A stretch of 64,000 bases of DNA from BQWY01 sp046351095. Its GTDB lineage: Bacteria > Nitrospirota > Nitrospiria > Nitrospirales > Nitrospiraceae. The notes under the pieces are model-generated. The model had not been told where the DNA came from, did no database searches, and saw only the letters and a program-made list of their open reading frames with translations. The position numbers were made by a program, and so were the translations under genes. Of the stretch, positions 18,359-26,856 are shown piece by piece (the first letter of the stretch is position 1; each line of letters starts with the position of its first letter). The DNA is taken from the NCBI GenBank assembly GCA_046351095.1, contig JAXLZC010000001.1, positions 1,178,001 to 1,242,000 of the forward strand, written 5' to 3'.

Positions 18359-18800
18359 CGCGGATGACCTCAGCCCTCCCACCAGCCGTCTTGATTTTCT
18401 CTTCGGCGGACTTGCTGAACTTGTGCGCCTGGATGACAAGGGGCTTGGTCAACGCACCATTTCCTAAAATCTTGATCGGCCAGCTCTTATGCTTCACCAG
18501 ACCGATCTCGACCATCATCTGCGGCGTGAGCGTGTCCTTGGTGTCGACCTTGGCTAAGGAATCCAAATTCACGATCGCATATTCAACCCGATTGCCGTTC
18601 TTAAAACCGAACTTCGGCAACCGGCGGACGAGCGGCATCTGACCGCCCTCGAATCCAGGGCGCTTCCCACCGCCGGACCGCGCCTTGATACCCTTATGGC
18701 CCTTGGTGGCCGTCTTTCCATGGCCCGACCCGGGACCACGACCGATACGCTTCGGCGCTTTCTTCGCCCCTTTGGCGGGCGCGAGCTGATGCAGCTTCAT
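18351..18800 (-). CDS. rplO: 50S ribosomal protein L15
   Basis: Large-subunit protein binding 23S rRNA domain II-V junctions. The 149-residue product starts MKLHQLAPAKGAKKAPKRIG. It has the Gly/Lys-rich N-terminal extension (GRGPGSGHGKTATKGHKG, RPGFEGGQMPLVRRLPKFGF) and the globular C-terminal half ending ADVIRGV-like (AEVIRGV). It overlaps rpmD by four bases and secY by eight. Confidence 0.98.
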
Positions 18801-19015
18801 TGATTCCGTACCTCAAGCAGATAACTGACCTTATGAATCATCCCACGCGTTTGCGGCGTATCCGGGAGCACCACCGTTTGCCGGATGCGTCGGAGCCGAA
18901 GCCCGCGCAACACCAAGCGATGGGTTTCCGGCGTGCCGATCATGCTCTTTTTCAGCGTGATGGACACCTTCCCCGTGGCTCCAGCTTTTGCGTGACGTGT
19001 CTGTTGTTGCGCCAT
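18797..19015 (-). CDS. rpmD: 50S ribosomal protein L30
   Basis: Small 50S protein. The 72-residue product contains the L30 core VSITLKKSMIGTPETHRLVL, then LRGLRLRRIRQTVVLPDTPQ and the C-terminal strand GMIHKVSYLLEVRN. A short N-terminal extension of about 15 residues (MAQQQTRHAKAGATG) precedes the core. It is encoded between rpsE and rplO. Confidence 0.97.
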   Translation of the reverse strand: MAQQQTRHAKAGATGKVSITLKKSMIGTPETHRLVLRGLRLRRIRQTVVLPDTPQTRGMIHKVSYLLEVRNQ

Positions 19016-19030
19016 GTTCGTGTAGAACTC

Positions 19031-19543
19031 CTAAGCATTCGACGCGGCCGCGGCGGGAGCGATCCCGCTACGCCGAATGCGCAAAATGTCTTCCGGATTT
19101 TTCAACTGGCCGAGGCCGTTCAATGTCGCACGCACGGCATTAAACGGATTGCCGCGACCGAGTGTCTTCGCGATGATATTGTGAATGCCGGACAATTCGA
19201 CGATGACGCGTACTGCGCCACCCGCGATGATCCCGGTTCCAGGGGCAGCCGGCTTCAGAATGATGGACTCGCTGCCGAACTTACCGATGACTTCATGCGG
19301 AATCGTGCCGTCCAAGACAGGGATACGTACCAGATTCTTCTTGGCTTGCTCAACCGCCTTCGAGATGGCGGCGGGGACTTCGGCGGCCTTGCCCTTGCCG
19401 ACGCCGACCCAACCGTGGCCGTCGCCGACCGCGACGAGTGCACAGAAGTTGAATCGCTTGCCGCCCTTCACGACCTTGGCGACGCGATTGATGAATACCA
19501 CCTTGTCTTTCAGACTGAGTTCTTCTGCATTGACGCGTGCCAA
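19031..19543 (-). CDS. rpsE: 30S ribosomal protein S5
   Basis: Small-subunit protein at the mRNA entry site, important for decoding fidelity. The 170-residue product has the double-stranded-RNA-binding-like N-terminal domain (LSLKDKVVFINRVAKVVKGG, then RFNFCALVAVGDGHGWVGVG) and the S5 C-terminal domain (GGAVRVIVELSGIHNIIAKT). The start is TTG at 19543: the codon series TTG GCA CGC GTC AAT follows a GGGGGG-type ribosome-binding site, and no in-frame ATG or GTG lies nearby. Confidence 0.97.
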   Translation of the reverse strand: MARVNAEELSLKDKVVFINRVAKVVKGGKRFNFCALVAVGDGHGWVGVGKGKAAEVPAAISKAVEQAKKNLVRIPVLDGTIPHEVIGKFGSESIILKPAAPGTGIIAGGAVRVIVELSGIHNIIAKTLGRGNPFNAVRATLNGLGQLKNPEDILRIRRSGIAPAAAASNA

Positions 19544-19611
19544 GCGGTAATCCCCCCTCTTCGACCAACGGCACCGATGGTGCCGGCGTAACGGGCTTGT
19601 GCCCTACTCGA

Positions 19612-19977
19612 TCAAAATTGTAAGCCGCCCTCGCGAGACGCATCGGCCAGGGCTTTGACGCGGCCATGATACACACGCCCGCCACGGTCGAATACGACCG
19701 CGCTGACGTTGGCAGTCTTCGCGCGCTGAGCCAGCAACGTTCCCACGGCCTTTGCGGCGGCGATCGTTCCCGTCGACTTGAGCGATTTGCGCAAACCGGC
19801 ATCCATCGTCGACGCAGCCGCCAGGGTGTGGCCCTTCAGGTCGTCGATGATCTGCGCGTAAATATGTCCCTTGCTCCGATAAACGCTCAAACGCGGCCGC
19901 TCCGTAGTACCGGAAATATATTTCCGAACCCGCTGACGACGACGCTCGAGGGTAGCGCTTTTCTTGCTGGTCTTCAT
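19612..19977 (-). CDS. rplR: 50S ribosomal protein L18
   Basis: 5S rRNA-binding protein of the central protuberance, working with L5 and L25. The 121-residue product shows RRQRVRKYISGTTERPRLSV, then YAQIIDDLKGHTLAAAST. The C-terminal VVFDRGGRVYHGRVKALADA is followed by the invariant end REGGLQF. It is encoded between rplF and rpsE, one base behind rplF. Confidence 0.98.
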   Translation of the reverse strand: MKTSKKSATLERRRQRVRKYISGTTERPRLSVYRSKGHIYAQIIDDLKGHTLAAASTMDAGLRKSLKSTGTIAAAKAVGTLLAQRAKTANVSAVVFDRGGRVYHGRVKALADASREGGLQF

Positions 19978-19978
19978 C

Positions 19979-20515
19979 CTACTTACCCGTCTTGCCTTCC
20001 TTCTTGCGGAGCTTTTCGCCCGCGAACTTCACACCCTTTTGCTTGTAGACGTCCGGCGGCTTCACGGCGCGCAAATCGGCGGCGACCTGGCCGATGAGAC
20101 GCTTATCCGTCCCCTTCAAGGCGATCAACGTTTGTTTGTCGATCTTGGCTTCGATACCGGCCGGGATGTTGTATTCAACGGCGTTGATGTAGCCGACGTT
20201 GAAACTCATCTTCTTGCCCTGCATCTGAGCTTTATAGCCGACGCCGTTGATTTCCAACGCGCGATCATAGCCCTTGGTCACACCCTGCACCATATTACTC
20301 AACTCGGCGCGTGTGAGACCGTGCATGGCGCGCAGCTTCCGATCGTCATTCGCACGCGTGACGTGGGCCTGGCCATCCTTCACCGCAACGGTCAATCCGG
20401 GAACGAGCGACCAATTCAACGATCCGAGCGGACCCTTCACCGTTACTTTATTCGAGGACACATTAAGATCGACGCCTTTGGGAAGCGCGATGGGCTTTTT
20501 ACCGATTCTCGACAT
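19979..20515 (-). CDS. rplF: 50S ribosomal protein L6
   Basis: Binds 23S rRNA domain VI near the sarcin-ricin loop and factor-binding site. The 178-residue product starts MSRIGKKPIALPKGVDLNVS and holds the tandem L6 domains. The C-terminal signature VAADLRAVKPPDVYKQKGVK carries the conserved P-P-x-x-Y-K-x-K-G. It lies between rpsH and rplR. Confidence 0.98.
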   Translation of the reverse strand: MSRIGKKPIALPKGVDLNVSSNKVTVKGPLGSLNWSLVPGLTVAVKDGQAHVTRANDDRKLRAMHGLTRAELSNMVQGVTKGYDRALEINGVGYKAQMQGKKMSFNVGYINAVEYNIPAGIEAKIDKQTLIALKGTDKRLIGQVAADLRAVKPPDVYKQKGVKFAGEKLRKKEGKTGK

Positions 20516-20551
20516 AACGCCCCTTCACAGCTACAAAAGAATAAACGGGAA

Positions 20552-20947
20552 CTACCAGACGGAACAGAGCACTTCACCCCCGAGGCCTTCACGTCGGCAC
20601 TCACGCTCGGTCATGACACCCTTCGAAGTCGTCACGATCGTCACACCCAAACCACCGCGCGTACGAGGCACATCAGCCTTGCCGACGTACACACGTCGCC
20701 CCGGCTTGCTCACACGTTGTGTCCCGGCGATCATCGGTTGTCCGGCTTCGACATACCGCAGGGCCACACGGAAACAAGGATGGCCGTCTTTTTCTTCCTT
20801 CGTGACGCTGCCGATGAATCCCTCTTCGCGCATGACGCGGAGGATCTCCCCCTTCAAGCGAGAGGCGGGCATCAAGACACTATCGTGCCCACGGCCGGCG
20901 GCGTTACGAAGACGAACCAACAAATCTGCGATCGGATCAGTCACCAT
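20552..20947 (-). CDS. rpsH: 30S ribosomal protein S8
   Basis: Central-domain 16S rRNA-binding protein; in E. coli it represses the spc operon. The 131-residue product begins MVTDPIADLLVRLRNAAGRG. It has the conserved C-terminal VGKADVPRTRGGLGVTIVTT and GVMTERECRREGLGGEVLCSVW. It sits between rpsN and rplF. Confidence 0.98.
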   Translation of the reverse strand: MVTDPIADLLVRLRNAAGRGHDSVLMPASRLKGEILRVMREEGFIGSVTKEEKDGHPCFRVALRYVEAGQPMIAGTQRVSKPGRRVYVGKADVPRTRGGLGVTIVTTSKGVMTERECRREGLGGEVLCSVW

Positions 20948-20989
20948 GAGTACGGTACTCCACAGAAGGTCAACTACGTACGCTCTCGA

Positions 20990-21175
20990 CTACCAGCTCG
21001 ACTTGCGCACGCCGGGAATTTCCCCACGCAAGCTCAAGAAGCGGAAGCAGATACGGCACATTTCAAAGCGTCGCAAATACCCACGGACACGACCGCAGAG
21101 GCCGCAGCGATTGTATTCACGGACGCCGAATTTCGGCTTCCGGTCAGCTTTCAGTTTCAGCGCGAGTCTCGCCAC
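20990..21175 (-). CDS. rpsN: 30S ribosomal protein S14 (zinc-binding type Z)
   Basis: Small-subunit head protein. The 61-residue product is the short, zinc-binding form: CGLC (about 24-27) and CRIC (about 40-43) provide four cysteines, and it ends LRGEIPGVRKSSW as that form does. The start is GTG at 21175 behind GAAGGAG. It is encoded between rplE and rpsH. Confidence 0.97.
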   Translation of the reverse strand: MARLALKLKADRKPKFGVREYNRCGLCGRVRGYLRRFEMCRICFRFLSLRGEIPGVRKSSW

Positions 21176-21200
21176 AACACGTCTCCTTCGTCCAACACCA

Positions 21201-21869
21201 CTATGTCCGGAACGGCATCCCCATCAACCGCAACAGGGCCTTGCCCTCTTCGTTGTTGCGCGCCGTCGTGACAAACGTAATATCCATCCCGTGAATGGCC
21301 GCTACGTTATCGTAGGGGATCTCCGGGAAAATCAATTGTTCCTTCAACCCGAGGGTATAATTCCCGCGGCCGTCGAATGCCTTCGGCGAGACCCCACGAA
21401 AATCGCGAATACGGGGTAGAGCCACACTCACCAGACGGTCGAGAAATTCGTACATGCGGCGATTGCGCAGCGTAACCTTGGCACCGATCGGCATCCCCTG
21501 GCGCAGCTTGAATCCCGCGATGGCCTTCTTCGCGCGTGTGATGACCGGCCGTTGCCCGGTGATCGTGCCAAGCTCGCTCGCGGCGCTTTCCAGAATCTTC
21601 ATATTCTGGATCGCTTCGCCCATGCCGACGTTCAAGACGATCTGACGCAACCGCGGCACCTGCATAGGGTTCTTATAGGAGAACTCCTTCATCAGGGCCG
21701 GGACAACTTGATCCCGATACCGATCGATAGTGCGAGGAATCGCCGCCTGGCTGTCCGGCGTGGATTCACCCGCTTCAACCTGCACGGAGGGCCCACGCTT
21801 TTTTGCGCCGGCCGGCTTGCCGCCCTGAGGGCGATCGGACTTTGGCTTTCCTGGCTCTTTAGTGCTCAT
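21201..21869 (-). CDS. rplE: 50S ribosomal protein L5 with an N-terminal extension
   Basis: 5S rRNA-binding protein that contacts P-site tRNA. Residues from about 44 onward are a complete L5 (IPRTIDRYRDQVVPALMKEF through the end LLRLMGMPFRT). Before it lies a polar, Lys/Gly/Pro-rich extension of about 43 residues (MSTKEPGKPKSDRPQGGKPA onward), making the protein 222 residues against the usual near-180. The ATG at 21869 overlaps the last base of the rplX stop (TAATG). The tight coupling supports this long start, although no in-frame downstream start close to the core is obvious. Confidence 0.95.
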   Translation of the reverse strand: MSTKEPGKPKSDRPQGGKPAGAKKRGPSVQVEAGESTPDSQAAIPRTIDRYRDQVVPALMKEFSYKNPMQVPRLRQIVLNVGMGEAIQNMKILESAASELGTITGQRPVITRAKKAIAGFKLRQGMPIGAKVTLRNRRMYEFLDRLVSVALPRIRDFRGVSPKAFDGRGNYTLGLKEQLIFPEIPYDNVAAIHGMDITFVTTARNNEEGKALLRLMGMPFRT

Positions 21870-22198
21870 TACTCAATCGCCTGCTTGCTTTGTTTGCTGA
21901 AACGAACGCGACGGCCGTCTTCCCGGACCTTGATGCCCACGCGAGTCGGCTTCTGGGTGGTCGGACAGAGCAACATGACGTTCGACGCATGGATCGGAGA
22001 TTCACGCTCGATGATCCCGCCCTGCCGAACCTTCGCGTTCGGCTTGGTGTGCCGCTTGATCATGTTGAGCTTTTCGACCAACACCTTCCGGCGCGCAACG
22101 TCGACGGAGAGCACCTTCCCGCTTTTCCCCCGCTCGCGGCCGGCAATGACCACGACGGTGTCGCCCTTTCGGATACGTGATTTCGCAAGTACGGCCAC
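21869..22198 (-). CDS. rplX: 50S ribosomal protein L24
   Basis: Early 50S assembly protein near the tunnel exit. The 109-residue product has the KOW motif (SRIRKGDTVVVIAGRERGKS then GKVLSVD), the VLVEKLNMIKRHTKP segment and the end GIKVREDGRRVRFSKQS. It starts with GTG at 22198 behind GGAG. It is encoded between rplN and rplE. Confidence 0.97.
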   Translation of the reverse strand: MAVLAKSRIRKGDTVVVIAGRERGKSGKVLSVDVARRKVLVEKLNMIKRHTKPNAKVRQGGIIERESPIHASNVMLLCPTTQKPTRVGIKVREDGRRVRFSKQSKQAIE

Positions 22199-22232
22199 GA
22201 CCGCAGACTCCTTCCTAGAACAAACGGAGGTC

Positions 22233-22601
22233 CTACAGGACTTCCGGCGCCAACGAGATGATCTTCATGAACTTCTTCCAGCGGAGCTCACGCGCCACCG
22301 GACCGAAAATACGCGTCCCGACCGGCTCACCCTGCGCATTGATAAGCACGCAGGCATTACGGTCAAACTTGATATAAGACCCGTCGTCCCGACGGACACC
22401 TTTTGTGGTGCGGACGATCACGGCGCGGCTGACATCGCCCTTCTTTACGGAGGCCTGCGGAATGGCTTCCTTCACGGCCACCACCACGACGTCTCCCAAC
22501 GAGCCATAGCGACGGCGCGTTCCGCCCAGCACGTGAAAACACATGACCTGACGCGCGCCGGAGTTATCGGCCACATCCATGTAGGTATAATTTTGAATCA
22601 T
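22233..22601 (-). CDS. rplN: 50S ribosomal protein L14
   Basis: 23S rRNA-binding protein at the subunit interface. The 122-residue product begins MIQNYTYMDVADNSGARQVM and has GDVVVVAVKEAIPQASVKKG. The C-terminus is GTRIFGPVARELRWKKFMKI then ISLAPEVL, all typical. First gene of the spc block. Confidence 0.98.
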   Translation of the reverse strand: MIQNYTYMDVADNSGARQVMCFHVLGGTRRRYGSLGDVVVVAVKEAIPQASVKKGDVSRAVIVRTTKGVRRDDGSYIKFDRNACVLINAQGEPVGTRIFGPVARELRWKKFMKIISLAPEVL

Positions 22602-22663
22602 CGTCGCTACGCTATCCTTCGCTCACCCGGTTCGTCGATGCGCCGCAGAGCCGCGCCAGCTTC

Positions 22664-22930
22664 CTACTTCTCCGCTTGCCCCTTTTCCATGACCTGCACG
22701 ACACGCCAGTGCTTCTGCTTGCTGATCGGGCGCGTCTGGATCAACTTCACGCGGTCGCCCACCTTGCAGACACCGTTTTCGTCGTGGGCCTTCAGCTTCG
22801 TGACCCGACGCAAAACTTTCTTATACATCGGATGCACGACCGACCGCTCGATCTCGACCACGACCGTCTTCTGCATCTTGGTGCTGACGACGTTTCCAAA
22901 CCAATTGTGCTGAACGGCTGCTTCCGCCAT
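22664..22930 (-). CDS. rpsQ: 30S ribosomal protein S17
   Basis: OB-fold primary 16S rRNA-binding protein. The 88-residue product shows GNVVSTKMQKTVVVEIERSV, HPMYKKVLRRVTKLKAHDEN, and GDRVKLIQTRPISKQKHWRV. It ends the S10 block, six bases behind rpmC. Confidence 0.98.
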   Translation of the reverse strand: MAEAAVQHNWFGNVVSTKMQKTVVVEIERSVVHPMYKKVLRRVTKLKAHDENGVCKVGDRVKLIQTRPISKQKHWRVVQVMEKGQAEK

Positions 22931-22936
22931 CGTCTA

Positions 22937-23158
22937 TTATCCTTTAGCCTGAGCTTGGCCGCGCGCGGCACGTAATTGGGCTTCCCGTCGAATCGTCTTG
23001 ATGCGCGCGACATCGCGGCGGGTATTCTTCACTTGCATCGGATTTTCGAGTCGTCCGGTCGAGAGCTGAAACCGCAGGTTAAATTGCTCCTGCAGCAACT
23101 GTTGCTCCTTGTCCCGAAGCTCGTCGTCTGTGAGTGCACGCAGATCCTTGACATCCAT
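22937..23158 (-). CDS. rpmC: 50S ribosomal protein L29
   Basis: Small helical protein at the tunnel exit that helps form the trigger factor and SRP docking site. The 73-residue product begins MDVKDLRALTDDELRDKEQQ and has FNLRFQLSTGRLENPMQVKN and RDVARIKTIRREAQLRAARG. It lies between rplP and rpsQ. Confidence 0.98.
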   Translation of the reverse strand: MDVKDLRALTDDELRDKEQQLLQEQFNLRFQLSTGRLENPMQVKNTRRDVARIKTIRREAQLRAARGQAQAKG

Positions 23159-23163
23159 GTTCG

Positions 23164-23583
23164 CTATCCTTCCAACGATCCACGCACCACGATCTTGGTG
23201 GCTACCGGCAACTTATGCGCAGCCAGGCGAAGCGCTTCCTGCGCCACGGCCGCCGTGACGCCGTCCATTTCGTACATGATCCGACCCGGCTTCACAACCG
23301 CCACCCAATACTCCGGGTTGCCCTTGCCTTTACCCATACGAGTTTCGGCCGGCTTTTTGGTGATCGGCTTATCCGGGAAAATTCTTGTCCAGACCTGTCC
23401 GCCGCGCTTCACGAAACGCGTGATGGCGATACGGGCCGCTTCGATCTGCCGGCTGGTGACCCAACCGGGCTCCAGTGCCTTCAACCCATATTCACCAAGC
23501 GTGAGCGACGAGCCACGATAGGCCTTGCCGTTCATCCGGCCCTTCTGCATCTTTCTGAACTTAACCTTCTTCGGTGCTAACAC
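23164..23583 (-). CDS. rplP: 50S ribosomal protein L16
   Basis: Binds near the A-site tRNA elbow and is needed for late 50S assembly. The 139-residue product opens MLAPKKVKFRKMQKGRMNGK. It contains ITRFVKRGGQVWTRIFPDKP, RMGKGKGNPEYWVAVVKPGR and the C-terminal ALRLAAHKLPVATKIV. It is encoded between rpsC and rpmC. Confidence 0.98.
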   Translation of the reverse strand: MLAPKKVKFRKMQKGRMNGKAYRGSSLTLGEYGLKALEPGWVTSRQIEAARIAITRFVKRGGQVWTRIFPDKPITKKPAETRMGKGKGNPEYWVAVVKPGRIMYEMDGVTAAVAQEALRLAAHKLPVATKIVVRGSLEG

Positions 23584-23601
23584 GATATCCTCTCAACAAA
23601 G

Positions 23602-24288
23602 CTAGAGCGATAGACCGCGAGCGTCCTGGCGCGCCAATCCCAATTCAGGGCGGCCGGTCTGCCGAGGATTCACTTCGCCTTTATAGATCCACGTCTTGAC
23701 GCCGATTTGGCCCATCGTCGTCTTGGCTTCGGCAAATCCGTAATCGATGTCCGCGCGCAAGGTGTGTAGCGGCACACGCCCTTCGCGATACCATTCCGTC
23801 CGGGCGATTTCCGCACCGGCAAGACGCCCGGCGCAGTTGATCTTGATGCCCTGCGCGCCGAGGCGAAGAGCCGCGGCGACGCTGCGCTTCATGGCCCGAC
23901 GAAACGCGACACGCTTTTCCAATTGGGTTGCGATGTTTTCGCTCACCAACTGCGCATCGAGTTCCGGCTTCTTGATTTCCTTCACGTTGATGTAGACCTG
24001 ACCGCCGTACTGCTTCTCCACGGCCGCCTTCAACTTATCGACCTCGGCACCCTTGCGACCGATGATGATGCCTGGACGCGCCGTGTGAATGATGATCCTG
24101 GTCTGATCGCCGGAGCGTTCGATTTCCACCTTCGCCACGCCGGCGTGATACAGGCGATCTTTCACCATTCGCTTGATGCGAATGTCTTGATGGAGTAGCT
24201 TGGCGTAATCCTTCGAGGCATACCACCGTGACGTCCACGTGGTGGTGTATCCGAGACGAAAGCCGTATGGATGTGATTTTTGACCCAT
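23602..24288 (-). CDS. rpsC: 30S ribosomal protein S3
   Basis: Head protein at the mRNA entry tunnel. The 228-residue product has MGQKSHPYGFRLGYTTTWTS, an internal KH domain (HTARPGIIIGRKGAEVDKLK) and the C-terminal AEIARTEWYREGRVPLHTLR then ADIDYGFAEAKTTMGQIGVK. Standard length. It follows rplV. Confidence 0.98.
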   Translation of the reverse strand: MGQKSHPYGFRLGYTTTWTSRWYASKDYAKLLHQDIRIKRMVKDRLYHAGVAKVEIERSGDQTRIIIHTARPGIIIGRKGAEVDKLKAAVEKQYGGQVYINVKEIKKPELDAQLVSENIATQLEKRVAFRRAMKRSVAAALRLGAQGIKINCAGRLAGAEIARTEWYREGRVPLHTLRADIDYGFAEAKTTMGQIGVKTWIYKGEVNPRQTGRPELGLARQDARGLSL

Positions 24289-24324
24289 AGATCCTAAGCC
24301 CTGCGGCTTGACTCCTTCGTGAGA

Positions 24325-24687
24325 CTACGCCTTGACCGCTTGCGTAGCTTTAGTGGTAGCACCCACAACAATCGTAATGTGACTCGTGCGCTTCTGAATG
24401 GAATTGGCCCGACCCATGGAACGAGCCCGGAACCGCTTCAGAATCGGCCCGCCGTCGACGAAGGCCTTCGAAACGACCAAGGCCTCCGGATCGTCTACAT
24501 TCTTTTGCTCGGCATTGGCGACGGCGGAGCGAAGAATCTTCTCGACGACCTTCGCGGCAGAGCGCGGCATCGCCGTCAACAGCGCCAAGGCCATCGGAAC
24601 CTGCTTGCCCCTGATCAAATCCACCACCGGGCGCACCTTGCGCGGCGACACTCGGGCATATCGTAAGGTTGCTTGTGCGTGAGCCAT
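24325..24687 (-). CDS. rplV: 50S ribosomal protein L22
   Basis: Extends into the peptide exit tunnel with its beta-hairpin. From the ATG at 24687 the 120-residue product begins MAHAQATLRYARVSPRKVRP, the typical N-terminus; a longer frame from a TTG at 24711 adds eight unconserved residues. The hairpin region AFVDGGPILKRFRARSMGRA and the end RTSHITIVVGATTKATQAVK are conserved. It lies between rpsS and rpsC. Confidence 0.96.
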   Translation of the reverse strand: MAHAQATLRYARVSPRKVRPVVDLIRGKQVPMALALLTAMPRSAAKVVEKILRSAVANAEQKNVDDPEALVVSKAFVDGGPILKRFRARSMGRANSIQKRTSHITIVVGATTKATQAVKA

Positions 24688-24744
24688 TGACGTTCTCGTT
24701 CTTTCCTTCAATCCAACGTAATCGGTCGCGTGCGCAGCCGGCGA

Positions 24745-25032
24745 CTACTTGAGCGCGACGGCCTTTTCGGTCTTGGCCTGGCCATGGCCTTTAAAGAAGC
24801 GCGTGGCCGCGAACTCGCCCAATTTGTGCCCGACCATATTCTCAGTGACATACACCGGGATGAACTTCTTCCCGTTGTGCACGGCAAACGTGTGACCGAT
24901 CATATCCGGGATCACCGTCGAGCGACGAGACCAGGTCTTGATGAGTTTCTTGTCGCGCCCCTGATTCATCTGCTCCACCTTCTTGAGCAGATGTTCGTCG
25001 ACAAATGCGCCCTTGCTAATAGACCGAGGCAT
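24745..25032 (-). CDS. rpsS: 30S ribosomal protein S19
   Basis: Head protein forming a complex with S13. The 95-residue product starts MPRSISKGAFVDEHLLKKVE. It has IKTWSRRSTVIPDMIGHTFA and VHNGKKFIPVYVTENMVGHK, then LGEFAATRFFKGH, all signature segments. It is encoded between rplB and rplV. Confidence 0.98.
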   Translation of the reverse strand: MPRSISKGAFVDEHLLKKVEQMNQGRDKKLIKTWSRRSTVIPDMIGHTFAVHNGKKFIPVYVTENMVGHKLGEFAATRFFKGHGQAKTEKAVALK

Positions 25033-25044
25033 GCGTCTCTCCTC

Positions 25045-25872
25045 TTACTTCTTCCGTCGGGCGATGATGAACTTCTGCGTCTTCTTGTTGTGCCGCGTCT
25101 TATAGCCCTTGGTCGGCTGGCCCCAAGGGGACACCGGATGGGGATTACCCTGACCGGACTTACCTTCACCACCACCGTGCGGGTGATCGACCGGGTTCAT
25201 GACGACACCGCGAACGTGCGGGCGACGGCCAAGCCAACGGGTGCGACCGGCCTTGCCGACGGAAATATTTTCGTGGTCGAGATTTCCGACCTGACCCACG
25301 GTGGCCATACAGGTGCCAAGCACCTTGCGCATTTCACCGGACTTCAGACGGAGCTGCACATAGGCGCCATCGCGTCCCATCACCTGCGCAGATCCCCCGG
25401 CGCTCCGGATCAATTGGCCGCCCTTGCCGGGCTTCAATTCAATATTGTGAATGGTCGTACCGAGCGGCATATTCGCCAGGGGCAACGCATTCCCCGTTCG
25501 AATTTCGGAATTCGGACCGGACTCGACCGACTGACCGATCGTGATGCCGTCCGGAGCGAGAATGTAGCGCTTCTCGCCGTCCTTGTAGTGCAAGAGCGCG
25601 ATACGAGCCGAGCGATTCGGATCGTACTCGATCGCGGCAACCTTCGCGGGAATACCGTACTTGTCACGGCGAAAATCGATCTTGCGATACAGCCGCTTGT
25701 GGCCGGCCCCACGGAAACGAACCGTCTGACGCCCTTCGGAGTTGCGACCGCCCGTCCGCAACTCGAACGAGGTCAGGGACTTTTCCGGACGCTTTTTGGC
25801 CAGGCCTTCATTCGTCACGGCGCTCATACCGCGGCGACCTGCTGATGTCGGCTGATAATTTTTTAATCCCAT
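25045..25872 (-). CDS. rplB: 50S ribosomal protein L2
   Basis: Highly conserved protein essential for subunit association and peptidyl transferase structure. From the ATG at 25872 the 275-residue product begins MGLKNYQPTSAGRRGMSAVT. It carries the OB/SH3 folds with RGAGHKRLYRKIDFRRDKYG. The C-terminal active-site-proximal segment is VRGVVMNPVDHPHGGGEGKS, including the conserved His. The open frame upstream to 25929 lacks similarity. Confidence 0.98.
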   Translation of the reverse strand: MGLKNYQPTSAGRRGMSAVTNEGLAKKRPEKSLTSFELRTGGRNSEGRQTVRFRGAGHKRLYRKIDFRRDKYGIPAKVAAIEYDPNRSARIALLHYKDGEKRYILAPDGITIGQSVESGPNSEIRTGNALPLANMPLGTTIHNIELKPGKGGQLIRSAGGSAQVMGRDGAYVQLRLKSGEMRKVLGTCMATVGQVGNLDHENISVGKAGRTRWLGRRPHVRGVVMNPVDHPHGGGEGKSGQGNPHPVSPWGQPTKGYKTRHNKKTQKFIIARRKK

Positions 25873-25936
25873 GATGCCTTGACCTTCTCTCCGGCGCAGA
25901 GCCTGGCGTACTCGCCAGAGCGCGCGCATCGCTCCA

Positions 25937-26230
25937 CTACACGGTTTCGTACAACTCGAGCTTCTCGCCTTCCTTCAAGGTGACGAGTGCTTTCTTCCAA
26001 TCGGATTGTTTCCCGGAGAAACGGCCGAGGCGCTTAGTCTTCCCCATGATGTTCAAGACATTCACGCGGGCGACCCTCACCTTCAACAGCTCTTCCACCG
26101 CACGCTTGACCTGAATACGATTGGCCTTACTGTCGACGACAAATGCCACCGTATTCTGCGTTTCGCGAAGGGCCGTGACTTTTTCCGTCAACAAGGGTCG
26201 AATCAACACACGACCATACCGAGCGCTCAT
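25937..26230 (-). CDS. rplW: 50S ribosomal protein L23
   Basis: Tunnel-exit protein that docks trigger factor and SRP. The 97-residue product begins MSARYGRVLIRPLLTEKVTA and has FVVDSKANRIQVKRAVEELL and RVARVNVLNIMGKTKRLGRF. I chose the ATG at 26230: it overlaps the rplD stop (ATGA) and has AGGAGG seven bases upstream. A GTG at 26236 overlaps that site. Confidence 0.97.
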   Translation of the reverse strand: MSARYGRVLIRPLLTEKVTALRETQNTVAFVVDSKANRIQVKRAVEELLKVRVARVNVLNIMGKTKRLGRFSGKQSDWKKALVTLKEGEKLELYETV

Positions 26231-26853
26231 GCCCACACCTCCTTCAATCGCCCGAGTGCGGACTGCGCGATCACGATCGTGCCGTACTTCAACACATCGT
26301 AGACGTTCAAATGTTCAGGAGTCGCCACCTTAACCGAACACATATTCCGTCCCGCGCGCATCACCGAATCGGCGCCGGCAACGGAGACGACCACAAGGGC
26401 GGTCGACTTTACGCCCAACTGGCTGAGCATGGTGCGAAGCTGTTTGGTCTTGGCATCCGCCACAGCCACCTCACCGACAACCACCACGTCGCCGGAAGCT
26501 AACTTAGAGGATAACGCGACCTGCATGGCACGATGATATTTTTGCTTCGGAATCGAATACTGATAATTACGCGGCTTGGGACCGAAGACCGTACCGCCGT
26601 GCCGCCACACCGGAGAGCGCAAAGATCCCGCGCGCGCACGCCCGGTATGCTTCTGCTTCCAGGGCTTCTTGCCCGAACCGGACACTTCACCGCGTCGCAA
26701 GGTCGAGGACGTGCCCTGCCGCTCACCGGCACGCTGCATGATGATCGCTTCGTGAAGGAGCGGGCCGTTTGCTTCGCGAGCGAAGAGCGCCTCGGGAAGC
26801 TCAGCGGTCGCAATCTTCCGCTTATTGCTGTCTAGGACGTCGATGCTTGGCAC
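26227..26853 (-). CDS. rplD: 50S ribosomal protein L4
   Basis: Tunnel-lining protein; in E. coli it autoregulates the S10 operon. The 208-residue product starts with GTG at 26853 (V/MPSIDVLDSNKRK). It has the long extended loop GTSSTLRRGEVSGSGKKPWK then QKHTGRARAGSLRSPVWRHG, which reaches into the tunnel. The C-terminal domain includes NVYDVLKYGTIVIAQSALGR. It follows rplC by three bases. Confidence 0.97.
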   Translation of the reverse strand: MPSIDVLDSNKRKIATAELPEALFAREANGPLLHEAIIMQRAGERQGTSSTLRRGEVSGSGKKPWKQKHTGRARAGSLRSPVWRHGGTVFGPKPRNYQYSIPKQKYHRAMQVALSSKLASGDVVVVGEVAVADAKTKQLRTMLSQLGVKSTALVVVSVAGADSVMRAGRNMCSVKVATPEHLNVYDVLKYGTIVIAQSALGRLKEVWA

Positions 26854-26856
26854 GAC

